Part shown: positions 25,183-33,112 of the stretch, one piece after another | Numbering within the stretch: position 1 is the stretch's first letter | Layout of the letters: each line of letters opens with the position of its first letter | DNA from: a virus | Virus record (IMG/VR): IMGVR_UViG_3300033141_003979 | Location: 45,771-109,770 of that record | Direction: 5' to 3' (one strand) | Length of the DNA: 64,000 nucleotides | Made by a program: the position numbers and the translations under genes | The notes under the pieces: model-generated | What the model was told of the DNA's origin: nothing | Seen by the model: the letters and a program-made list of their open reading frames with translations, nothing else | The model's database searches: none

Positions 25183-26600
25183 CAATATCTCCCCAACCCA
25201 TGCTCAATTCCGGTAGGTCTTTTCCCACTTCCGAGCTTCTCCCATCCTACAATCACACCGCCTTCATCAATCGGAATCCATTCTTCACCAGGCTTTGTAT
25301 CAGGCTTTTCACTCACTTCAATATTCTTCCTGGGCTTTGTCCCCACAACACTTATGCGAGGCTTGACCCTCAGATCTGCCATATCGCTTTCCATGGCATA
25401 TCGGATATCATCAATATGATGGTTGAACTTATCTATTGGAATATTTATTGTTTCCCCGGATTTTGTTTTCTTCCATTGATAGACCTGAAATTCATTTATG
25501 GTTTCCTGACAATCCGGATCAATCAGAATTTGATGCTGCTTGAGCCATTGGATACCGAAATTAACTGAGTCCTTTCCTTTTACCGCTCCTACAGCACTAA
25601 TACCACAATCCTTCAATTCCTGAATAGACTTGGGCTCTGCACTATCACAAACCACCCGCTCCCTATCCACAATTGGCATGAGCAAATCTGCCAACTGGGG
25701 GTTAGTCAAGCCATATTCATGCAGTTCTCGGAAAATGTATATTAATTTCCGCTTCGGATCATAATGAACCCTGTTATAGGCAGAAGGATCATCAGCAAAG
25801 CCAAAATCAAGGCCATTCCTGATATTGTCAAAGAATGGGATTCTCTCTGACAGATCCAACACCCGCCAGTTAGTAAATATAACATCCCCTAAGACACCCC
25901 AATTCCCTAGGGTATAAACATTGTAGAAATATTCATCCGACTCATTCTCAAGTGCCCGGATATCATCAGCCTCTAAAAATCTCAAGTTATCCTTATATAT
26001 AGTCTTTAAAATTGACAGATCTTCATCCTTATAATGCCTGTCGCCATCATGAAATCGATTCTTAAAATAGGTTTCATGAATCCAGTGGCTGCGAAGTATA
26101 GGGTTAAAAACTAATGTCAACCGCTTCTGCCTCTTGATCTTAGACTTACCCCTAAGTCTTTTCTCCAACTGTTTGATGTCTGTTTCAGAGGTTTCTGTGG
26201 CTTCTTCAACCACTATATCTGTAATGATCCCTAGTTCCGGAGTAACACTCTTGAGTTTTTCAACATCATCTAGGCCAGCAAACAATATCTGATACCTATT
26301 GACACAAGTAATAACCATGTCAGACTTATTGACCTTGAAATACTCACCGACTTTCCAGTTAGATATTGTTTTGCGGATTTCATTAAAGGTTGACTGGCGG
26401 GAAGTACGAGCAACATTACGAACTATCAAATAATTCCTGCCACCCTTGAGAATATCCCATACCGGTCTCTGACCAATAGCGAAAAAACTCTTTCCAGAAG
26501 AAGCCCCGCCAAAAAATATCTGCGTGCGGGTATCGTCATCCAAGAATGGTAGATATACTTTATTAAAAATTTTGCGGCTTATAGTTAGGTTGATTTCCAT
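25182..26600 (-). CDS. terL: Terminase large subunit (PBSX-type)
   Basis: 472 residues. ATPase: FFGGASSGKS (Walker A, about 30-38), and IVVEEATE (Walker B with the extra acidic residue, about 129-136). The C-terminal RNase H-like nuclease follows with NGLDFGFADDPSAYN and VVCDSAEPKSIQEL, and HHIDDIRYAME near the end carries the last acidic pair. These are the motor and headful/site nuclease domains. It is two bases downstream of the small subunit gene. Confidence 0.93.
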   Translation of the reverse strand: MEINLTISRKIFNKVYLPFLDDDTRTQIFFGGASSGKSFFAIGQRPVWDILKGGRNYLIVRNVARTSRQSTFNEIRKTISNWKVGEYFKVNKSDMVITCVNRYQILFAGLDDVEKLKSVTPELGIITDIVVEEATETSETDIKQLEKRLRGKSKIKRQKRLTLVFNPILRSHWIHETYFKNRFHDGDRHYKDEDLSILKTIYKDNLRFLEADDIRALENESDEYFYNVYTLGNWGVLGDVIFTNWRVLDLSERIPFFDNIRNGLDFGFADDPSAYNRVHYDPKRKLIYIFRELHEYGLTNPQLADLLMPIVDRERVVCDSAEPKSIQELKDCGISAVGAVKGKDSVNFGIQWLKQHQILIDPDCQETINEFQVYQWKKTKSGETINIPIDKFNHHIDDIRYAMESDMADLRVKPRISVVGTKPRKNIEVSEKPDTKPGEEWIPIDEGGVIVGWEKLGSGKRPTGIEHGLGRY

Positions 26601-26601
26601 A

Positions 26602-27240
26602 TCAATCCGTCAAGCCTACATTTATCTGGACAGGAATCAAAGGGCGCCTCTGTTCATTGTCTTCTTTGAACATACCGAGGTATTTGCCGATAGAGTCAAG
26701 GACCCCTTTCTTTTCTGGTAGTTTAAATTCCTTGATCCTATCTACAATACGAACTTCATCTGCTAAAGTTATTATCTTTCTACTATGCTTAAATCCACCA
26801 ATAGCATATAATTTTTCTTTAGGAATTTCACTTAAAGGCTTCATTGCTCCATCATCATTATAAAAATCATCTATACTATAATCAGACAACATCTTGTATC
26901 TCTGCAGTACCCATTCCGTGTCTATCTCAGCATCAGCACTTAGTTTATCAAGTTTTTTACTTATATACTCAGCTACTTTAGGTAATCTAAGGAGTTCAAA
27001 AGCACACACACCTGCAGTCTCATCCTTCTTCACATTAGGATAAGACACCTTATAGGCACGAGTTCCGTTTCGATCAACAAGCCACTGATCTGCAAATATC
27101 TTCTGATTTGCAGTCAACCTACCATTACCATTACTCTTCTTCTTTTTTACTATTGGATTTGATTCTTTAGGAACAGGAGATCTTTGTCGTCTATGGAAGC
27201 AGGAAGGAATTGGAAAGGCCTTTCTTTTGAATCTAGCCAT
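26602..27240 (-). CDS. terS: Terminase small subunit
   Basis: A basic, disordered start is followed by LTANQKIFADQWLVDRNGTR, AYKVSYPNVKKDETAGVCAF and LRLPKVAEYI, the DNA-binding helical domain of Terminase_2 family small subunits. Residues ~100-150 include the oligomerisation helices and the common YSIDDFYNDDG segment. It is the first gene of the leftward operon and directly upstream of terL. It recognises the packaging site. Confidence 0.88.
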   Translation of the reverse strand: MARFKRKAFPIPSCFHRRQRSPVPKESNPIVKKKKSNGNGRLTANQKIFADQWLVDRNGTRAYKVSYPNVKKDETAGVCAFELLRLPKVAEYISKKLDKLSADAEIDTEWVLQRYKMLSDYSIDDFYNDDGAMKPLSEIPKEKLYAIGGFKHSRKIITLADEVRIVDRIKEFKLPEKKGVLDSIGKYLGMFKEDNEQRRPLIPVQINVGLTD

Positions 27241-27346
27241 TGTTTAGGCCTCTTTCTTATTGGTTAAAAGGATTAAAAATAATGGCATTTTTCTCCCTTT
27301 TTTCTTTGAAACTTATAACATACTAAATTTATTGACATAACATAAG

Positions 27347-27368
27347 GGTCATTTCTACAAGTATGACC
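27347..27368. promoter_or_regulatory. Candidate operator (inverted repeat)
   Basis: GGTCAT and ATGACC form a perfect 6-bp inverted repeat with a 10-base spacer, in the middle of the divergent region and just downstream of a TTGACA box. Symmetry, spacing and location fit a dimeric repressor site. No repressor gene was identified nearby. Confidence 0.4.
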
Positions 27369-27515
27369 ATCATTATACCTATATTCTAGGGTTATTTGGT
27401 AGTTTTTGACAAGGAAAAAATTATTTATTTTACAACTATTTTTATCTGTCTGATTTTATCTAATGATAACAACATATTGTAGAGATCATTTTTTTTCCTT
27501 TTTTTCCTTTTTTCC

Positions 27516-27543
27516 TTGATTTCTTTATTTTAATAATTATAAT
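27516..27543 (+). promoter_or_regulatory. Sigma-70-like promoter for the early operon
   Basis: TTGATT (27516-27521) and TATAAT (27538-27543) are separated by 16 bases, with the start codon of the first rightward gene about 30 bases downstream. The same TTGATT -35 box recurs at the promoters 34227, 51992 and 60910. Confidence 0.65.
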
Positions 27544-27574
27544 ATAGATGAACAATTAATAAAGGAGGCACACA

Positions 27575-27790
27575 ATGGGAAAAGGATTTTACAGCAACAA
27601 AGACTTAAAAGATTGGAGAGAAACAGAAAGAACCATGAGGAAAGACCCGAATTCATTATCTGATATGGCCTGGAAGCGCAGAGAATTAATGTTTGCAACA
27701 GATCCAGAAGCGTATGAAGATAAGGATATTCCTGAAGATAACGGGCATGGGATAGTAGAAGTGGAAGAAGAAGTGGATTGTCCATTTTAA
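27575..27790 (+). CDS. Small acidic early protein (71 aa)
   Basis: First rightward gene, with AAGGAGG before the ATG. It is highly charged, with a basic first half and a very acidic tail (EVEEEVDCPF). No known domain. As the first early gene it may act on the host or on transcription, but that is inference from position. Confidence 0.7.
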   Translation: MGKGFYSNKDLKDWRETERTMRKDPNSLSDMAWKRRELMFATDPEAYEDKDIPEDNGHGIVEVEEEVDCPF

Positions 27791-27860
27791 GATTATCTTA
27801 ACCCACTAAAACAAAAGCCAAGTGGATGGACCAAACAATAAATAAATCAAACAAAATAAC

Positions 27861-27920
27861 GGGGCAGAGTTTCAGGCTTTTGGTTTCCTCAACCAAAACA
27901 TCCACACTGGACTTTGCCCC
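27861..27920 (+). other. Nested hairpin in the leader of the second early gene
   Basis: GGGGCAGAGT (27861) pairs with ACTTTGCCCC (27911-27920) with one mismatch, enclosing a perfect 8-bp stem TTTTGGTT/AACCAAAA with a 5-base loop (27878-27898). It occupies most of the 171-base gap 27791-27961 and ends 41 bases before the next start codon. There is no U-tract, so it is more likely a structured leader or RNase III-type site than a terminator. Confidence 0.55.
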
Positions 27921-27961
27921 CCTTCATCTTTCTTTACCCTATTAACAGAAAGGAGAACAAC

Positions 27962-28168
27962 ATGACAAAGAATGAAGCAGCACTTTGGATGACCGTAGAT
28001 GCCATTGATGATGCAATCAAAGAATCCGGAACCCAAGGAATTCCTGCCGGACATCTCTATGCAGCAATAATGGGGCAAATGAATCTGGAAACCTTTAATG
28101 CAATCATCAGCCTCCTGAAAAAAGGAAAGAAAATAAAAGAAACTAACCACCTTTTAACGGCTATCTAA
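27962..28168 (+). CDS. Conserved-type small phage protein (68 aa)
   Basis: The start is ATG 27962 after AAAGGAGA, not the upstream frame extension. The sequence (IPAGHLYAAIMGQMNLETFN then LLKKGKKIKETNHLLTAI) reads as a helical winged-helix-like mini-domain seen in small phage early proteins. Function unknown; a DNA-binding role is possible. Confidence 0.7.
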   Translation: MTKNEAALWMTVDAIDDAIKESGTQGIPAGHLYAAIMGQMNLETFNAIISLLKKGKKIKETNHLLTAI

Positions 28169-28241
28169 GCCATCAAACCAAAAGGAGAAACACGAACTAT
28201 GTTGTTACCAATTCATTCTATGATAAAGGAGGTGAAAGTAG

Positions 28242-28415
28242 GTGAAAAAAATCAGAATCATAATCACAAAAGCCTCAATGATTGTAAATGTTATTGAACC
28301 CGTTGGAATAGTACTTACGCCCAACGGGAATGTTTCTAGAAGTGGAAAGACTGTCTTAAAGTATATCCAAGAGGCGATTGACAATGGCCTTGATGTGGAA
28401 ATAATTGGTAGGTAA
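28242..28415 (+). CDS. Small protein (57 aa), GTG start
   Basis: GTG 28242 follows AAAGGAGGTG by eight bases. The product starts MKKIRIIITKASMIVNVIEP and ends GLDVEIIGR. It is a short mixed alpha/beta protein without recognised domain. A second short frame (ATG 28200, 32 aa) overlaps it upstream and could be a leader peptide, but has a poorly spaced ribosome binding site. Confidence 0.6.
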   Translation: MKKIRIIITKASMIVNVIEPVGIVLTPNGNVSRSGKTVLKYIQEAIDNGLDVEIIGR

Positions 28416-28443
28416 ATAAAAAATACCCGAGGAGGCAAACAAA

Positions 28444-28992
28444 ATGAAGAAAGTACAAACTGAGTATGGAGAAGCTGATTTAATTTTTAATAAGTATGCC
28501 AATGGACGGTTGGCAATATCTCTTGTATCATCAGATATTGGGGAACCTATTGCTGGTCTTACCGTCAATCTTCCTGAAGAGGCGCTTGAAGATGGAGAAT
28601 TTTTTGTCAAGACCTGGAGTGAAAATGCGGAGATTGCAAAAGACTGTCTTGCAAGTGGCCATTTCGTAGATACCAGAAAGCGAGTAACTACAGGATTTGT
28701 TCAAGCACAGGTTTGGAAATTCAATGAAAGGGGAGTAAATAAGATGCCAAAAGAAAATTTCGATTGGACAAAGTGCCCCAAAAAAAAGCCCGTACAAATG
28801 CTCAACCCGCTTACATGGGAAAAGAAAACCCTCTTTGGTAGTACTAAGGAATCAACTTTTGAATACCACGGATGCATCCTTCATTGCAGCGGCCCTCCAA
28901 TGGGGGCCTGCACCTATCCAATGATCATGACCCATCACCAAGGAGATCCGTGCCTGAGACTGACTCCTAAATTCTTTGAAGGGGGTGAATAA
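28444..28992 (+). CDS. DUF4313-like protein fused to a second cysteine-rich segment (182 aa)
   Basis: Residues 1-95 resemble the DUF4313 phage family (KVQTEYGEADLIFNKYANG, LTVNLPEEALEDGEFFVKTW, TTGFVQAQVWKFN). Residues 100-182 look unrelated, with HGCILHCSGPPMGACTYP. At the junction there is GGGGAG followed by an in-frame ATG at 28743, as if two genes had been joined; internal initiation could still make the second part alone. Confidence 0.65.
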   Translation: MKKVQTEYGEADLIFNKYANGRLAISLVSSDIGEPIAGLTVNLPEEALEDGEFFVKTWSENAEIAKDCLASGHFVDTRKRVTTGFVQAQVWKFNERGVNKMPKENFDWTKCPKKKPVQMLNPLTWEKKTLFGSTKESTFEYHGCILHCSGPPMGACTYPMIMTHHQGDPCLRLTPKFFEGGE

Positions 28993-28993
28993 A

Positions 28994-29185
28994 TTGAACT
29001 GTCCATATTGTAATGCTAAAGAAGATAATTGTGTTCCAGATGTTGTTTATCGCCACGCTGAAAATTATGGTGGAGGAATGAGTAATTTTAGATGTTTAAC
29101 TTGCAAGAAAGTTATAAGAGCCTCAGTGAATGTTTGCATTTCTATTAAATTCCCTGAAAAAACCAATGAAAAAAGCGATTGGTAA
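28994..29185 (+). CDS. Small zinc-ribbon protein (63 aa), TTG start
   Basis: TTG 28994 begins one base after the previous stop and has GGGGGTG seven bases upstream. Two CxxC pairs (NCPYCNA and RCLTCKK) form a typical zinc ribbon. It probably binds nucleic acid or protein; no closer assignment. Confidence 0.65.
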   Translation: MNCPYCNAKEDNCVPDVVYRHAENYGGGMSNFRCLTCKKVIRASVNVCISIKFPEKTNEKSDW

Positions 29186-29206
29186 AAAGATTCAAAGGAG
29201 AACACT

Positions 29207-29416
29207 ATGGTAACACAAGCAGAAAGAGCAGCACTAATGAAGTTCGCCCGCCCCTTGAAACCACAGGGGCCAGATCTAATCGTTACAATCAGAACGGACC
29301 TGTTTGAAGAAAGAATGCTTAAACAATATGACAAAGGCAAGCTGCGGCCCTTATGGTGGCAGAAAGAGGACAAAGCAAATAACCGAATTCAGTTAGCCTT
29401 CGGGCCGGGGAGGTAA
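29207..29416 (+). CDS. Small unknown protein (69 aa)
   Basis: AAAGGAGA precedes the ATG. It is basic and soluble, with the segment KPQGPDLIVTIRTDLFEERM and a Trp-rich stretch (RPLWWQKED). No family recognised. It is part of the dense run of small early genes. Confidence 0.6.
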   Translation: MVTQAERAALMKFARPLKPQGPDLIVTIRTDLFEERMLKQYDKGKLRPLWWQKEDKANNRIQLAFGPGR

Positions 29417-29509
29417 GAAAAAGTGACAAATTTACAATTCTCTAAGGAAAAGGAATTGCTTGGAAAACAACTTTCCCAAAGAAAGCACAAAAAAAGGAGA
29501 ATAACCACA

Positions 29510-29656
29510 ATGAAAAGGATCAAAGAAAAGACTGCCCGCAGATGGCTGAACCGAAACGAATGGAAAATCATTACATATAGTAAATACGGACACAAGAAAT
29601 TCTGGCGGCAATATGCCGTATGTATGCGGACACTAACTATATTCAAAAAGTTTTAA
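29510..29656 (+). CDS. Very basic small protein (48 aa)
   Basis: ATG 29510 has AAAGGAGA at good spacing. A longer GTG-started frame from 29423 (77 aa) is possible. The product MKRIKEKTARRWLNRNEWKI continues with Lys/Tyr/Trp-rich sequence and probably binds nucleic acid. Known family not recognised. Confidence 0.5.
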   Translation: MKRIKEKTARRWLNRNEWKIITYSKYGHKKFWRQYAVCMRTLTIFKKF

Positions 29657-29673
29657 TAGGAGGTGAAAGAAAA

Positions 29674-29988
29674 GTGATAAGCTGCCAATACTGTAAATCA
29701 TTTCAGAAAGGAAGGTCCTGCCAAGAATATAAAATTCCAATGAGGCTATGCACCATCAAAAATAAGCCCGTACAATACAGAGATAAGGCCTGCGATGAGT
29801 TCCAATTAGCCAAGCGATTCTGGTGTGAACGGCATAAAATGTGGCTAGATCCTGAATTATGCAAAATGAACCAGAAAAAGAGGAGGAATGGTTGTGTGAC
29901 TTGTCGGCAAGGGGAGATCATCAATAAACTTCTATCCCCGGCGGTAGTCAAATCAAGATTCCAGAGGAGGGAGAAGAACAGTGAATAA
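29674..29988 (+). CDS. Cysteine-rich zinc-binding protein (104 aa), GTG start
   Basis: AGGAGGTG lies before GTG 29674. Eight cysteines are arranged in pairs or near-pairs (SCQYCKSF, SCQEYKIPMRLC, FWCERHKMWLDPELC, GCVTCRQG), implying two or more zinc sites. The rest is basic. It could be a DNA- or RNA-binding regulator of early infection. Confidence 0.65.
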   Translation: MISCQYCKSFQKGRSCQEYKIPMRLCTIKNKPVQYRDKACDEFQLAKRFWCERHKMWLDPELCKMNQKKRRNGCVTCRQGEIINKLLSPAVVKSRFQRREKNSE

Positions 29989-30181
29989 TCCAAACAGACC
30001 AACTGTTAAACTCATCGGAGAAGATGGAAATGTCTTTTACATTCTTGGAAAGGTCCGGGCAGCATTGAAAAGTGCAGAGTATTCCAAGGATGCTATATCG
30101 GAGTTCACCAAACAGGCAACCTCTGGCAGCGATTATGATACAGTACTGCAAACTTGCATGATATGGGTTGATGTCGAGTAA
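29981..30181 (+). CDS. Conserved-type small phage protein (66 aa), GTG start
   Basis: It overlaps the previous gene by eight bases. The pattern NVFYILGKVRAALKSAEYSK then EFTKQATSGSDYDTVLQTCM and the ending WVDVE are typical of a widespread small phage protein of unknown function, with a helical core between two short strands. Confidence 0.7.
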   Translation: MNNPNRPTVKLIGEDGNVFYILGKVRAALKSAEYSKDAISEFTKQATSGSDYDTVLQTCMIWVDVE

Positions 30182-30191
30182 AGGAATTGTC

Positions 30192-30404
30192 ATGACCACT
30201 AAACTACTCTACTACACTGAATTCAACTGGTATGGAGAAGTCCATGACTTCTGGACCCATGCCAGAAACCCGGAAGCAGCCAAGCGGCAGTCTGTCTCCA
30301 AGTTGGCAAAACGACTAGGCACTTCCAGATACCGGGTAAGATGCTACTTTTCAGGATATAAAGACAATTTCAAAATCACAGAAAAAGAAAAGGAGCCTAA
30401 CTAA
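30192..30404 (+). CDS. Conserved-type small phage protein (70 aa)
   Basis: ATG 30192 after AAAGGAATT is preferred to upstream in-frame ATGs. FWTHARNPEAAKRQSVSKLA then KRLGTSRYRVRCYFSG suggests a strand-turn followed by a helix-turn-helix-like segment, as in small phage proteins encoded near replication genes. Function unknown. Confidence 0.65.
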   Translation: MTTKLLYYTEFNWYGEVHDFWTHARNPEAAKRQSVSKLAKRLGTSRYRVRCYFSGYKDNFKITEKEKEPN

Positions 30405-30938
30405 ATGCAAAAATATGAAGACCACCAAAAACTTATCCATTGCTTAGCCTATCGATTCCATCATACCACAGGCATCGAAGCCAATGAACTTATTTCATGC
30501 GGAAATCTTGAGTTCATGGAATGCCAAAAAAACTACAATCCTGCAAAAGGGACAAAATTCAGCACATATCTCTATACAAAACTACAAGGACTTTTCCTAG
30601 AAATGGGAAGAAAAAAGGAAACTGCCCCAAAAATCATCAGCATAGAAAATGATTATTGGGGTAAACCTTTATCAGAAACCTCTCCGTTCATGAACGAGAT
30701 CACTCCTGAAGACAACTGCCTATTCAAAGAAATAGTCCTTGGCTTACCAGAAGATGCCAAAGAAGTCGTGAAGATTGTTTTTAATACCCCAATAGATCTC
30801 ATGAAAATGCTTCCAAAAAAGCAGCCCCGTGGGATCAACAAAACTCAAACCCAAAAATACCTGAGGCAACAGTATGGCTGGTCCTTTTCCAGAATACAAA
30901 AAGCATTTACTGCAATCAAAAAAGGATTATCATTTTAA
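30405..30938 (+). CDS. Second sigma-70 region 2-like protein (177 aa)
   Basis: Residues 5-70 fit sigma region 2: DHQKLIHCLAYRFHHTTGIE, then NELISCGNLEFMECQKNYNP, KGTKFSTYLYTKLQGLFLEM. The C-terminal part (about 135-175, TQTQKYLRQQYGWSFSRIQK) may be a diverged helix-turn-helix in place of region 4. It lies in the early rightward operon, two bases before the first copy of the repeated promoter. It could direct polymerase to the repeated element; that link is inference. Confidence 0.7.
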   Translation: MQKYEDHQKLIHCLAYRFHHTTGIEANELISCGNLEFMECQKNYNPAKGTKFSTYLYTKLQGLFLEMGRKKETAPKIISIENDYWGKPLSETSPFMNEITPEDNCLFKEIVLGLPEDAKEVVKIVFNTPIDLMKMLPKKQPRGINKTQTQKYLRQQYGWSFSRIQKAFTAIKKGLSF

Positions 30939-30939
30939 T

Positions 30940-30967
30940 CTTTGAAATTTTCTTATAATATAACATA
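30940..30967 (+). promoter_or_regulatory. Repeated promoter element, copy 1 (variant)
   Basis: CTTTGAAATTTTCT precedes TATAAT (30954-30959) and then ATAACATA. It matches the core of copies 2-5 but lacks their upstream TTTTGAAAC. The next gene starts 11 bases after it. Confidence 0.7.
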
Positions 30968-30977
30968 TGGAGAAAAA

Positions 30978-31133
30978 ATGAATAATGACTATGAAATCGA
31001 ATGTGAAAATTGTGGGTGGTCAGGACGTTCCGACGAACTGGTAGCATTAACAGAAGATCTTAAAGACTGTGATTTTTCATATCGTCCTGATTGCAGTAGT
31101 CAAGACATTATAGATATAGATCAAGATGAATAG
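30978..31133 (+). CDS. Small zinc-finger-like protein (51 aa)
   Basis: The start is at the second methionine (MNNDYEIECENCGWSG). CENC and a single distal Cys (RPDCSS) look like a CxxC-CxxC ribbon in which one ligand has been lost. It overlaps the helicase start by eight bases. Confidence 0.55.
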   Translation: MNNDYEIECENCGWSGRSDELVALTEDLKDCDFSYRPDCSSQDIIDIDQDE

Positions 31134-32453
31134 TTCAGGCCTTGCCATTACGATCACAATTAGAAATCTTGCGGAGATTTCATTTATCAATGATGAGCTT
31201 AATACTGAAATCCTTAGCCTGCTTACTATTAGAAATCCCAAATGGGCAGAAAACCGCAAGATGAAAAGATGGCAAGGCGATACTCCAAAACTACTGACAT
31301 TTTATGAGCAAGATGATAACAACCAACTCTTCGTGCCACGTGGGGCAATTGAGCCCATAATCGAAATCTGCAATAAAAGAAATATTGATGTAGATCTCAT
31401 TGACGAAACAAACCAATTAACCCCAATCAATCTTTGTTTTAAAGGAACCCTGAAAGATTTCCAAAAACCAGTAATCTGTACCATATTAGAACATGAAGAA
31501 GGAACTCTTTGTTCCCCAACTGGCTCCGGCAAAACCATCATGGCCTTATATCTAATTGCACAAAGACAACAACCTGCCTTGATCATAGTTCATACCAAAG
31601 AATTACTTGATCAATGGAAAGATAGGATTGAAACCTTTCTTGGAATCCAAAAAGATAATATAGGTCAATTCGGGGATGGACAAAAGTGGGTCGGTGAAAA
31701 AATAACAGTAGCTCTAATCCAGACACTACGCAAGATCAAGAAATTGCCAGAAATAGGGCATTTAATAACCGATGAATGTCACCGAATTCCAGGTACTACT
31801 TTCCATGAAACCATCAAAAGATTCAACTGCAAATATCTTCTAGGGCTATCGGCCACCCCATATAGAAGAGATGGTTTATCAAAACTAATCTCTTGGTATG
31901 CCGGCCCCATCAGATACAAAATAGATCCTCGCGAATTAATGAAACAAGGACACATTACTAAAATCCAATCAATAATCAAAAAAACAAATTTTATCTGCCA
32001 ACTTCGAGATAAAAAAGGAAACAAAATTAATCCAGCAGATTTGCGGAAGCAAAGCAAGGAGAAACCTGTCTTGTACTAACTGACAGGAAAGAACATTGTA
32101 CTGCATTGACAAACTTAACCAGTCATAACGGATTAAGAGTTGAAGAATTAACTGGAAGTCATTCAGAAGGGCATAGAAAAAGGGTAATCCAAGATATTAA
32201 TGATGGCAAAATCAATGTCCTAATAGCAACCGGACAACTAATTGGTGAAGGATTTGATTGCGAAAATCTTTCTACAATATTCCTAACTACCCCAATAAGA
32301 TTTTCCGGCAGAATAATTCAATACATCGGACGAGGACTAAGGCCAATGCCAGGAAAAGAGGTGGCAAAGATTTATTATTATCATGATCAAACGATAAAAT
32401 GTTTATATGGCTCATATAAAGCAATACTGAAAGTTTGTAAGGATCTAGAATAA
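31126..32453 (+). pseudogene. SSL2-type DEAD/DEAH helicase, interrupted by frameshift and apparent deletion
   Basis: The first frame (31126-32079) has the first RecA lobe: CSPTGSGKTIMAL (Walker A), LITDECHRIP (DECH box), LLGLSATPYRRDG (motif III). The second lobe lies in another frame to 32453: CLVLTDRKEHC, TGQLIGEGFDCENL, RIIQYIGRGLRPMP (motif VI). Correct reading passes from one frame to the other near 32035-32050. The linker where relatives carry roughly 25 more residues is short, so a deletion plus frameshift is likelier than a single sequencing error. Such helicases serve phage DNA replication or transcription. Confidence 0.8.
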
Positions 32454-32459
32454 TCCTCA

Positions 32460-32870
32460 ATGGCACCCTTACTACCTACATCTGATGAACTTAGCCTTGA
32501 AATTGATAGATTTGAAATTGACAATCTTGATCCAGAAATTTTAGAAGGAAACGAAACAACAAAAGGATATTCCACCATGTCACCAGAACAAGCAATGTGG
32601 GCAGCAGTCATTGAACAAGCAGCTAGAGATCTTTTCTATATGCCAAATGCACAATTTATAACAGGCCAAATAATAACAATCAGGAATTCTTCCTATGCCT
32701 TTTTCTTTTCAAAAAGTTCTCATTATATACAATACAGGGATTTTGTCCTCACAACTATTGACCTTGATTTAGATGTAATTCTATCTGCTTTACAAAAACG
32801 AATTAAAAAATTCAAACAAAATCAACAAAAGTCTTCAAAATGCAAAGCCCATGTTTTGAATGTGAATTAA
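32460..32870 (+). CDS. Unknown phage protein (136 aa)
   Basis: An acidic start is followed by MSPEQAMWAAVIEQAARDLF, a helix pattern found in phage proteins near replication genes, and a C-terminal basic helix (LQKRIKKFKQNQQKSSK). No catalytic motif. It overlaps the next gene by 31 bases. Confidence 0.6.
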   Translation: MAPLLPTSDELSLEIDRFEIDNLDPEILEGNETTKGYSTMSPEQAMWAAVIEQAARDLFYMPNAQFITGQIITIRNSSYAFFFSKSSHYIQYRDFVLTTIDLDLDVILSALQKRIKKFKQNQQKSSKCKAHVLNVN

Positions 32871-33112
32871 AAAAATCAGACAAAAATAATCTCGTCTGTG
32901 CAAAATGCAGGGAAAGGATTAATTATGCTCTTTATCTTGAATATCCTAATAAATTGTCTGCTATCCCTCCACAAAAATGCAAAACCAAAGGATGCAAAAA
33001 TCCTAACCGTGTTAATGATTTATGTTTGAGATGCGCTATTATCAACTGGAAATTAACACATCCAAAAGAAAGAATATGGATAAAAAGAGGAATCTACAAT
33101 GTTTTCCGCTGA
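32840..33112 (+). CDS. Small double zinc-ribbon protein (90 aa)
   Basis: Four CxxC-like pairs are seen (PCFECELKK, LVCAKCRER, KCKTKGC, LCLRCAI), enough for two zinc sites. It lies directly upstream of and overlaps the primase gene, so an accessory nucleic-acid-binding role in replication is plausible. No family assigned. Confidence 0.65.
   Translation: MQSPCFECELKKSDKNNLVCAKCRERINYALYLEYPNKLSAIPPQKCKTKGCKNPNRVNDLCLRCAIINWKLTHPKERIWIKRGIYNVFR

Larger units (their letters stand above)
27241..27574. promoter_or_regulatory. Divergent control region between leftward and rightward operons
   Basis: This 334-base, very AT-rich gap separates terS from the first rightward gene. Plus-strand candidates are TTGACA at 27332 (no good -10), TTGACA 27406 with TTTACA 17 bases on, and the best pair at 27516-27543. 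On the minus strand TATAAT is seen facing terS (complement of ATTATA near 27372) without a good -35. A 6-bp inverted repeat at 27347-27368 overlaps the first TTGACA. A T-rich tract covers 27490-27515. Confidence 0.6.

Noticed and set aside
31126-32453. Two separate functional helicase subunits
   Set aside because: The second frame has no good start codon or ribosome site, and conserved linker residues are missing at the junction.
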